Under the pieces are notes generated by a model. The model had not been told where the DNA came from. It saw only the letters and a list, made by a program, of their open reading frames with translations, and searched no databases. 9,134 nucleotides of DNA from Candidatus Kuenenia stuttgartensis. GTDB lineage: Bacteria; Bacteroidota; Bacteroidia; Chitinophagales; Chitinophagaceae. Position numbers and translations under genes: made by a program. The stretch lies in the NCBI GenBank assembly GCA_943330835.2, contig CALQJH020000061.1:1-9134 (forward strand). The letters are read 5' to 3'. Position 1 is the stretch's first letter. Every line of letters starts with the position of its first letter. Positions 1 through 5,193 of this stretch are shown one piece after another.

Positions 1-14
1 AGTAATCGTGTACG

Positions 15-488
15 CTATACTGTTATATTGTCAATCCTGAATTTCATAACTCCTGCAGGCGCAGTCACTTCTGCAATTTCTCCAACTACTTTACCCAATA
101 TCCCTCTGCCTATTGGAGAAGTAACAGATATCTTACCATCTTTTAAACTCGCTTCATTTTCAGAAACAATATGATAGGTCACTGTTTTATTGGTCACCAT
201 ATTGGTTAAAGTCACTTTCGTCAGAATACTTACTCTGCTAAAATCGATATTTGATTCATCTAGTATTCTGGCAGTTGCAATTACCCCTTCAAGATATTTA
301 ATTTTAGCTTCGAGCATTCCTTGGGCCTCTTTTGCAGCATCATACTCTGCGTTTTCTTTCAAATCGCCTTTCTCCCTGGCCTCAGCAATAGCACGACTTG
401 CTGCTGGACGATCAACAGCTTTCAAGTGATGCAAATCTTCTTGCATCTTGTCAAAGGTCTCTTGTGTTACATAATTTGTTTCTGCCAT
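15..488 (-). CDS. greA: Transcription elongation factor GreA
   Basis: GreA binds the secondary channel of RNA polymerase and stimulates cleavage of the backtracked RNA 3' end, which rescues stalled complexes in the cytoplasm. The 157-residue length matches the family (about 158). Residues 1-75 form the expected N-terminal helical hairpin; the stretch around ASRAIAEAREKGDLKENAEY (residues 30-49) is the GreA signature, with the acidic D42/E45/E48 cluster near the coiled-coil tip that acts on the polymerase Mg2+. The remainder is the C-terminal FKBP-like domain (TSPIGRGILGKVVGE, about 123-137). The ATG at 486-488 gives the standard GreA N terminus (MAETNYVTQETFDKM). It lies 97 bp downstream of the dehydrogenase gene on the same strand and has its own promoter box and a leader hairpin. 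No rival identification fits. Confidence 0.97.
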   Translation of the reverse strand: MAETNYVTQETFDKMQEDLHHLKAVDRPAASRAIAEAREKGDLKENAEYDAAKEAQGMLEAKIKYLEGVIATARILDESNIDFSRVSILTKVTLTNMVTNKTVTYHIVSENEASLKDGKISVTSPIGRGILGKVVGEIAEVTAPAGVMKFRIDNITV

Positions 489-509
489 AATAATTCATTT
501 ACCTAATAG

Positions 510-549
510 AAAAAAAAATACAACGCCCTCGTTCACTAAAGCGTTGCAT
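510..549 (-). terminator. Hairpin plus T-tract in the greA leader (terminator or attenuator)
   Basis: On the minus strand a 9-bp stem (positions 549-541 pairing with 526-518; core CAACGC/GCGTTG, one G-U pair) encloses a 14-nt loop. It is followed by an uninterrupted T-run at 518-510. The shape is that of an intrinsic terminator. It could end the ridA-dehydrogenase transcript that stops at 586. However, a greA promoter box lies just upstream of it, so the greA transcript would also begin with this hairpin. It may therefore be an attenuator, or a 5' stabilising stem. The structure is seen in the sequence; its role is inference. Confidence 0.7.
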
Positions 550-555
550 AATTTA

Positions 556-563
556 CAAATATA
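556..563 (-). promoter_or_regulatory. Bacteroidota -7 promoter box for greA
   Basis: The minus strand reads TATATTTG, an exact match to TAnnTTTG. It lies 67 bp upstream of the greA ATG, between the dehydrogenase stop and the leader hairpin. No clear TTTG-type -33 element stands at the usual spacing. Transcription would start at about 549-551, the outer base of the hairpin. Confidence 0.55.
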
Positions 564-585
564 CAAAAAGGAAATTATGAAATCA

Positions 586-1506
586 CTATAGCATTCCTAG
601 TTTTTCTAATAAAATACAACTCATTTTATAAGTAGCTTCATAAGAATAACCAGCAATATGTGGTGTAATAATCACATTGTTTTGATTGGTCAAAAAACTT
701 AAACTATCCCTCTCTTCATCCGAATATGAGGTCAAATTTTCATTTTCTAATACATCAAGAGCTGCACCAGATATCATGGCTGATTTTATGGCATGAACTA
801 AAGCATTTGTCTCTATTATTTTCCCTCTCGAGGAGTTTATTAAAAGTGGTTTTCGGGAAAGGGCTTCGAAAAAATGACTATCAGCCATATGTTGCGTTTC
901 TGCATTTAATGGCACATGAAAACTAATCACATCCGCCTGTTTGTAAATTTCTTCCTCCGAAGACTCTTTCACCTTCTCATTTCCAAAACCAATTTTATAT
1001 TTATCATAAGCCAAAATAGTTACATCAAATGAAGACAATAATTTAGCGAACGCTGAACCCGTATTTCCAAACCCAATAATACCTACAACTTTTCCTGCTA
1101 ATTCAAATCCTCTGTTTTCTTCTCTGAGCCAAATTCCATTTTTTACTTCATTTGCACTTTTGTTGATGTTTCTGAGCAAATTCAATAACAAACCCAAGGA
1201 ATGCTCTGCTACTGCATTCTTATTCCCTTCCGGACTACTTTCACAAAGTATATTTTTTTCCTTCGCATAGGCCACATCGATATGCTCCATGCCACTTCCA
1301 AGACGACCAATCCATTTTAACTGACTTCCCAAATCAATCATTTGCCTGTCAATTTTTATTTGGGTTGCTACAATTAATCCTGTTGCAGAAGGTATTTCCA
1401 AGAGCAGCCCTTTATAATCGAGTTGCGGCAAATAAACATATGGATAACCTTTGTCTTTTAAGGTATCAAGTAAAAATGGATGAACGGGCGCTGTAATGAT
1501 AATCAT
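586..1506 (-). CDS. D-isomer-specific 2-hydroxyacid dehydrogenase, phosphoglycerate dehydrogenase-like
   Basis: This is an NAD(H)-dependent oxidoreductase interconverting a 2-hydroxyacid and its 2-ketoacid in the cytoplasm. The best guess for substrate is 3-phosphoglycerate (first step of serine synthesis), but this is inferred. From the ATG at 1504-1506 the protein has 306 residues. Residues 1-97 and the C-terminal tail form the catalytic domain (GRLGSGMEHID at 67-77). Residues 98-280 form the Rossmann domain with GFGNTG at 145-150 and the acidic D168 that favours NAD. The family triad is intact: R227 (SSRG), E254 (DVLENE) and H283 (TPHIAGY). There is no C-terminal ACT domain, so no serine feedback of the E. 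coli SerA type. An in-frame TTG at 1521 would add five residues and overlap ridA; I prefer the ATG, one base after the ridA stop. Glyoxylate/hydroxypyruvate reductase is a possible alternative. Confidence 0.9.
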   Translation of the reverse strand: MIIITAPVHPFLLDTLKDKGYPYVYLPQLDYKGLLLEIPSATGLIVATQIKIDRQMIDLGSQLKWIGRLGSGMEHIDVAYAKEKNILCESSPEGNKNAVAEHSLGLLLNLLRNINKSANEVKNGIWLREENRGFELAGKVVGIIGFGNTGSAFAKLLSSFDVTILAYDKYKIGFGNEKVKESSEEEIYKQADVISFHVPLNAETQHMADSHFFEALSRKPLLINSSRGKIIETNALVHAIKSAMISGAALDVLENENLTSYSDEERDSLSFLTNQNNVIITPHIAGYSYEATYKMSCILLEKLGML

Positions 1507-1507
1507 A

Positions 1508-1888
1508 TTATAAAGCAGCAATCATGCTGATTTCGACATTTACATTTCTAGGTAATCCCTTTACTGCAACCGTCTCTCTTGCAGGATAAGCTGAAGAAAA
1601 ATATTGACCATATACTTCATTCACAGTGGCGAAATGGACCATCTCTGATAAAAAAATAGTTGTTTTAACCACATTTGCAAAATCAGCGCCTTCTGAACTA
1701 AGAATGGCAGACAAATTCTTCATGACTTGATGGGTTTCTTCTTCAATACTTGCATTTAATAAGATATCCTCTCCTGGTACCAAGGCTATTTGTCCGGATA
1801 TAAATAACAAGTTCCCTGTCTTGATGGCCTGATTATAAGGACCAATTGGCGCCGGAGCAGTTGCAATATTTATTACTTTTTTGTCCAT
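1508..1888 (-). CDS. ridA: RidA family enamine/imine deaminase (YjgF/YER057c/UK114)
   Basis: RidA hydrolyses reactive enamine/imine intermediates such as 2-aminoacrylate, formed by PLP-dependent serine/threonine dehydratases, releasing the 2-ketoacid and ammonia. It acts as a cytoplasmic homotrimer with active sites at subunit interfaces. The 126-residue protein spans the whole family: APAPIGPYNQAI (11-22) with Y18, the SGQI motif (31-34), VVKTTIFL (73-80), and YPARETVAV (101-109). R104 corresponds to the arginine that binds the substrate carboxylate in E. coli RidA (R105), and E119 in VEI is the matching conserved acid. The start is an ATG at 1886-1888, behind a promoter box about 25 bp upstream. 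It is the first gene of a unit with the downstream dehydrogenase, one base apart. The presence of the arginine argues for a true deaminase rather than an Rid-like protein of other function. Confidence 0.93.
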   Translation of the reverse strand: MDKKVINIATAPAPIGPYNQAIKTGNLLFISGQIALVPGEDILLNASIEEETHQVMKNLSAILSSEGADFANVVKTTIFLSEMVHFATVNEVYGQYFSSAYPARETVAVKGLPRNVNVEISMIAAL

Positions 1889-1912
1889 TATTTCGATTTT
1901 TTATTTCGAATA

Positions 1913-1920
1913 CAAATATA
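1913..1920 (-). promoter_or_regulatory. -7 promoter box for ridA-dehydrogenase
   Basis: The minus strand reads TATATTTG, an exact TAnnTTTG match, 25 bp upstream of the ridA ATG in the 71-bp divergent intergenic region. No convincing -33 TTTG is seen at normal spacing, so the call rests on the -7 box and its position. Confidence 0.5.
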
Positions 1921-1935
1921 TCTTATTCAACAACC

Positions 1936-1943
1936 TATTTTTG
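1936..1943 (+). promoter_or_regulatory. -7 promoter box for the 1960-3251 unit
   Basis: The plus strand reads TATTTTTG, matching TAnnTTTG, only 16 bp before the ATG at 1960. The mRNA would have a very short leader of perhaps 10 nt. It lies 15 bp from the opposing ridA box, so the two polymerases would compete. A -33 element is not evident. Confidence 0.4.
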
Positions 1944-1959
1944 CTAAAATTTCCAAAGA

Positions 1960-2574
1960 ATGAAAATTGCTGTATTAGCAAATGAAAAAGTTTATCAAGA
2001 GTTGACTGAATTATCTCATCAGATTGTTTGGCTAAGAGTTACCTCTTTAGAATCATTACTCCAAACCAATGATGTGGATGTATTAATCAACTTAAATGAT
2101 GATGCAGGCGAGGGAAATTACACCTCCACAACTTTGCCTGTTTTTATAAACAGCGTCTCATACACTTTAAAAGAAAATAACCACTCACAAAATATCCTAA
2201 GAATCAACGGCTGGAAAGGATTTTTAAAAAGACCTTCCTGGGAAATATCCGGACAGATAAGTAAACCTCATGAAGCACTATTATCTCTTTTGGGAAAATC
2301 ATTTTCATTATTCGCTGATGAGCCTGGATTTGTATCTGCAAGAATAATAGCCATGATCATCAATGAAGCCTATTTCGCAAAAGAAGAACAGATAAGCACA
2401 GAGGCGGAAATTGACACCGCTTTGAAACTGGGAACAAATTATCCAAAAGGTCCGTTTGAATGGGTAAAGGAAATTGGACCAAAAAACGTTTACTCCCTTT
2501 TGAAAAAACTAACCAGTATTGATAAAAGATATAGCCCATCAAAATCATTAGAAGCTGAAGCCTTAATACCATGA
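1960..2574 (+). CDS. 3-hydroxyacyl-CoA dehydrogenase-like protein with degenerate active site
   Basis: The 204 residues resemble a shortened 3-hydroxyacyl-CoA dehydrogenase. The C-terminal part is the clearest: DEPGFVSARII (120-130), INEA (134-137), then EAEIDTALKLGTNYPKGPFEW (148-168), which follow the 3HCDH C-terminal domain pattern of D-x-PGF-x-x-N-R, NEA, and ID-x-A...G-x-P-x-GPFE. The N-terminal half looks like a reduced Rossmann domain: it begins MKIAVLANEK where active enzymes have a GxGxxG loop, which is absent. Aligning residues 81-98 without gaps to the catalytic HFFNP...VE segment keeps the glutamate (E95) but puts N83 in place of the catalytic histidine, and the conserved Asn of GF-x-x-NR is A128. 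NAD binding and catalysis therefore look lost (inference). It overlaps tsaB by 4 bp (ATGA), so the two are translationally coupled. Function unknown; it could be a structural or regulatory protein. Confidence 0.75.
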   Translation: MKIAVLANEKVYQELTELSHQIVWLRVTSLESLLQTNDVDVLINLNDDAGEGNYTSTTLPVFINSVSYTLKENNHSQNILRINGWKGFLKRPSWEISGQISKPHEALLSLLGKSFSLFADEPGFVSARIIAMIINEAYFAKEEQISTEAEIDTALKLGTNYPKGPFEWVKEIGPKNVYSLLKKLTSIDKRYSPSKSLEAEALIP

Positions 2575-3251
2575 GTTTAATACTAAATATAGATACAGCA
2601 CAAGAAACTGCAAGAGTAAGTATTGCTGAGAACGGGAAGGTACTGCTTGCTGCTGAAAATAATATCCAAAAAGATCATGCCGCTTTCTTGCACAAAGCTA
2701 TTGAACAACTTTGTAATGATTTATCTATACCTATCAAACTACTATCAGCCATTGCCGTGAGTAAAGGTCCTGGATCTTATACCGGATTAAGAGTGGGTAT
2801 GTCTTCTGCAAAAGGTTTGTGTTTTGCTTTACAAAAACCACTGATAACCATTGACTCTTTAATGCTATTAGCTAATGATGGTCTGAAACAAATAAGTATC
2901 ACAGATAGCATCATTTGTCCAATGATAGATGCCAGAAGAATGGAAGTTTTTACCATCATGTACGACTTGAACCTAGAAGAAATCCATCCCGCTTCAGCAA
3001 TGATTTTGAATAATGACAACTTTAATAATGTTATTGAGCAAAAAAATATTTATTTCATAGGGAGCGGTGCCGGAAAATTTCAAACTATTTTTAATCATAA
3101 AAAGGCCCATTTCCTCTCTGAGAAAGATGTTATTTTATCCATGGCAGAGTTGTCGCAAATCAAATACAATCAAGGTTTATTTGATGATTTAGTAAGTACA
3201 GACCCCTTTTATTTGAAAGAATTCCAACCTTTTTCTACCCCGGCTAAATAA
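2571..3251 (+). CDS. tsaB: tRNA t6A37 threonylcarbamoyltransferase complex subunit TsaB
   Basis: TsaB (YeaZ) is the non-catalytic partner of TsaD. With TsaE they transfer the threonylcarbamoyl group made by TsaC to A37 of tRNAs reading ANN codons. The 226 residues fit the family. The ASKHA-fold start NIDTAQETARVSI (6-18) is followed by KDHAAFLHKAIEQL (34-47) and the diagnostic AVSKGPGSYTGLRVG (62-76), then the KGLCFAL helix (81-87) that belongs to the dimer interface with TsaD. The C-terminal part is shorter and less conserved, as is usual for TsaB; TsaD metal-binding histidines are not expected here. The ATG at 2571 overlaps the preceding stop codon (ATGA). tsaD and tsaE are not in this window. 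Confidence 0.95.
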   Translation: MSLILNIDTAQETARVSIAENGKVLLAAENNIQKDHAAFLHKAIEQLCNDLSIPIKLLSAIAVSKGPGSYTGLRVGMSSAKGLCFALQKPLITIDSLMLLANDGLKQISITDSIICPMIDARRMEVFTIMYDLNLEEIHPASAMILNNDNFNNVIEQKNIYFIGSGAGKFQTIFNHKKAHFLSEKDVILSMAELSQIKYNQGLFDDLVSTDPFYLKEFQPFSTPAK

Positions 3252-3256
3252 AAGTT

Positions 3257-3278
3257 AATATTTCGTTAACAAAATATT
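3257..3278. repeat. AT-rich inverted repeat upstream of the arsR gene
   Basis: Perfect 7-bp arms AATATTT (3257-3263) and AAATATT (3272-3278) are separated by 8 bp. A second overlapping pair, GTTAA (3254-3258) and TTAAC (3266-3270), lies in the same place. It sits 6 bp after the tsaB stop and about 36 bp upstream of the -7 box. It might be an operator for the adjacent ArsR-type repressor, but such repeats occur readily by chance in A+T-rich DNA. Confidence 0.3.
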
Positions 3279-3313
3279 AGATTTAGATTATTTTTATTCT
3301 TAACTGATTTTTA

Positions 3314-3321
3314 TATATTTG
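3314..3321 (+). promoter_or_regulatory. -7 promoter box for the arsR-family gene
   Basis: TATATTTG, an exact TAnnTTTG match, lies 38 bp upstream of the ATG at 3360. It has the typical Bacteroidota context of an A-rich leader following the start site, with no Shine-Dalgarno sequence. The 108-bp gap after tsaB has no GC-rich hairpin, so readthrough from tsaB remains possible. Confidence 0.6.
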
Positions 3322-3359
3322 CACTCAATTAAAATCTAAGTAAACCTAAAAAACAAACT

Positions 3360-3710
3360 ATGATCGTTCCAAATCAACCGTCGGAAAACAATGGAGATAC
3401 GCTAAGTCTCGCGAACAACTCCTTAAAAGTGAATCTTAACACCTTAAAAAAAGCAGCACTTGTATTAAGAGCATTGAACCACAAACTTCGTCAACAGATA
3501 TTAAATCTTATTGATACAGAAAAGAAAATCACTGTTACTGAAATTTATGTGAAACTTCGATTGGAGCAATCTGTAGCTTCTCAACACTTGGCTATTTTAA
3601 GAAGAGCTGGAATTGTAATTACCCAACGTGATGGCAAATTCATCTTCTACACGGTAAGCCATAAAAGAATTGAAGATATCAATAAATTTATCCATGAATT
3701 AGTTGATTAA
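3360..3710 (+). CDS. ArsR/SmtB-type winged-helix transcriptional regulator without cysteines
   Basis: This is a 116-residue DNA-binding protein, probably a dimeric repressor. After a polar N-terminal extension of about 25 residues, helices cover 28-53 (LRALNHKLRQQILNLID). A helix-turn-helix follows at 58-84, with the recognition helix SVASQHLAILRRAG (71-84), then a beta-wing (IVITQRDGKFIFYTV, 85-99) and a C-terminal dimerisation helix (101-115). This order and the S-x-x-SQHLxxLRxAG pattern are typical of ArsR. The metal motif ELCVCDL of ArsR/SmtB is replaced by TEIYVKL (60-66), and the protein has no cysteine at all, so neither thiol metal sensing nor the dithiol/persulfide switch of BigR/SqrR is possible. 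It directly precedes a persulfide dioxygenase gene but is separated from it by a terminator and a new promoter. Its ligand is unknown. Confidence 0.85.
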   Translation: MIVPNQPSENNGDTLSLANNSLKVNLNTLKKAALVLRALNHKLRQQILNLIDTEKKITVTEIYVKLRLEQSVASQHLAILRRAGIVITQRDGKFIFYTVSHKRIEDINKFIHELVD

Positions 3711-3714
3711 TGAT

Positions 3715-3727
3715 TCTTTTCAAAAGA
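3715..3727. repeat. Short palindrome TCTTTT-c-AAAAGA after arsR
   Basis: Perfect 6-bp arms surround one central base, 4 bp after the arsR stop and 33 bp before the next promoter's -7 box. It is too A/T-rich and has too small a loop to be a terminator. It could be a regulator-binding site for the dioxygenase gene, though chance is a fair explanation. Confidence 0.2.
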
Positions 3728-3729
3728 TT

Positions 3730-3761
3730 AAAACGGTTGCCCAAAGCAACCGTTTTTTTTT
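3730..3761 (+). terminator. Intrinsic terminator after arsR
   Basis: An 11-bp perfect stem (AAAACGGTTGC at 3730-3740 with GCAACCGTTTT at 3746-3756) encloses a 5-nt loop (CCAAA) and runs into a T-tract to 3761. It lies 19 bp after the arsR stop codon and is a canonical rho-independent terminator on the plus strand. It separates arsR from the dioxygenase gene. Confidence 0.93.
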
Positions 3762-3768
3762 ATCTTTG
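3737..3768 (+). promoter_or_regulatory. Promoter of the persulfide dioxygenase gene, overlapping the terminator
   Basis: The -7 box TATCTTTG (3761-3768) matches TAnnTTTG and begins on the last base of the terminator T-tract. A TTG at 3737-3739, inside the left arm of the hairpin, is spaced 21 bp from it and could serve as the -33 element. The ATG follows 17 bp after the box, giving a short leader. Confidence 0.6.
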
Positions 3769-3785
3769 TTCCTTAATTTTTTAGC

Positions 3786-5189
3786 ATGTTTATCAAACAA
3801 TTTTATACAAACTGCCTTAGTGAGGCGGCATACTATATTGAAAGCGAAGGAGAAGCAGCGATTATTGATCCTCTTAGAGATATTGATACCTATCTCGATT
3901 TTGCAAATCAAAGGAAGGCAAGTATCAAATACATTTTTGAAACACATTTTCATGCTGATTTTGTGAGTGGACATTTAGATTTAAGTAAACAAACTAATGC
4001 TCCAATTATTTATGGCCCTGGTGCTAAAACAAACTATAAAATACATTCAGCAAAAGATGGTGAAATAATAAAAATGGGGAAGATATCAATAGAAGTTTTA
4101 CATACTCCCGGACATACCTTGGAGAGCACCTGCTACTTGTTGAAAGATGAACATAATCATCCGCATGCTATTTTTACAGGAGACACTTTATTTGTTGGAG
4201 ATGTAGGCAGACCTGACTTAAGCAGTGGAGATATGAGCAGCGAAGATCTTGCAGGAATTATGTATGAAACCATTCAAACAAAAATCTTACCGCTTCATGA
4301 TGATATCGTTGTCTACCCTGCACATGGCCCTGGAAGCAGCTGCGGAAAAAATTTAGGTCCTAATACGCATAGCACAATAGGCGAAGAGAAAAAGACCAAT
4401 TATGCATTAATGCCCCAGAGTAAAGAGGAATTTGTAAGTGCAGTTACATCAGGTCTTCAAAATGCTCCCGTTTATTTTGCAATCAATGCGAAAATAAATC
4501 AGGAAGGTTATGATGACATAAAAAATATTTCCCAAAAGGGAACTCAATTGCTATCCATAAATGAATTCAAAAATGCTATTACGGATGAAGCCATTATTTT
4601 AGATACAAGACCTGCCACCACATTTACAGAAGGCTTCATCCCCGGATCTATTTCAATAGGATTGGAAGGACGCTTTGCTGAATGGGCTGGAGCAATTTTG
4701 CCTTTTGACAAAAGCATAATATTAGTCACGGAACCAGGCAAGGAAGAAGAAACAGTTATTCGTCTTTCAAGAGTGGGATTTGATAAAATGCAGGGTTGCC
4801 TTAATGGTGGATTTGAAACCTGGAAAAATGAAAATGAACCCATTGATTTAATTATTGATGTTGAAGCTGACGAACTCATTATGGATATCCCACACGACCC
4901 CAGCTTATTGATTTTGGATGTCAGAAAAGAAAATGAATTTGCAGAAGGTCATCTGGAAAATGCGCTAAATCTTCCTCTTCATGAAATGACAGACCTTATT
5001 CAATTGTCTCAATTCGAGGATAGCCAGAATTTATACATTCATTGCGCTGGTGGTTATAGAAGTGTTATTGCGGCTTCATTGCTGAAACGTGAAGGAGTAA
5101 ATAATCTTCGTAATATTTTAGGAGGTTGGAATGAAATCAAACAACTGGAAAAAGCAACAATTGTTAAAGAAACAATAGTGGAAAATTGA
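3786..5189 (+). CDS. Persulfide dioxygenase fused to two rhodanese domains (CstB/Blh-like)
   Basis: A 467-residue multidomain sulfur enzyme, predicted cytoplasmic. Residues 1-205 are a metallo-beta-lactamase fold of the ETHE1 type, a mononuclear iron dioxygenase that oxidises thiol persulfides. THFHADFVSGH (53-63), TPGH (107-110), TGD (131-133) and PAH (178-180) give H54, H110 and D133 as the expected Fe ligands. F59 replaces the last histidine of HxHxDH, which single-iron enzymes do not need. C186 in GSSCGKNLG sits where CstB-type enzymes have a conserved cysteine near the iron (recalled, not aligned). Residues about 254-350 are a rhodanese domain without its active-site cysteine (TEPGKEEE at the loop). 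Residues 362-458 are an apparently active rhodanese with C420 in CAGGYRS. S. aureus CstB has this architecture and makes thiosulfate from persulfides. A plain glyoxalase II is unlikely. Confidence 0.9.
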   Translation: MFIKQFYTNCLSEAAYYIESEGEAAIIDPLRDIDTYLDFANQRKASIKYIFETHFHADFVSGHLDLSKQTNAPIIYGPGAKTNYKIHSAKDGEIIKMGKISIEVLHTPGHTLESTCYLLKDEHNHPHAIFTGDTLFVGDVGRPDLSSGDMSSEDLAGIMYETIQTKILPLHDDIVVYPAHGPGSSCGKNLGPNTHSTIGEEKKTNYALMPQSKEEFVSAVTSGLQNAPVYFAINAKINQEGYDDIKNISQKGTQLLSINEFKNAITDEAIILDTRPATTFTEGFIPGSISIGLEGRFAEWAGAILPFDKSIILVTEPGKEEETVIRLSRVGFDKMQGCLNGGFETWKNENEPIDLIIDVEADELIMDIPHDPSLLILDVRKENEFAEGHLENALNLPLHEMTDLIQLSQFEDSQNLYIHCAGGYRSVIAASLLKREGVNNLRNILGGWNEIKQLEKATIVKETIVEN

Positions 5190-5193
5190 TGTA

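Noticed and set aside
190..506. Plus-strand open frames opposite greA
   Set aside because: They are antisense shadows of greA with no family motifs and no promoter box or start context of their own.
1507..1521. TTG start five codons upstream for the dehydrogenase
   Set aside because: It would overlap the ridA end. The internal ATG at 1506 begins the family-typical N-terminal beta strand (MIIITAPVHP) and leaves a one-base gap.
3252..3359. Intrinsic terminator for tsaB
   Set aside because: The inverted repeats here are purely A+T-rich and are not followed by a T-tract at the stem end, so they do not meet the terminator pattern.
3703..3966. Plus-strand open frame of 87 codons overlapping arsR end, terminator and dioxygenase start
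   Set aside because: It reads through the intrinsic terminator and the promoter, and overlaps the well-supported dioxygenase gene in another frame. Its product has no recognisable domain.
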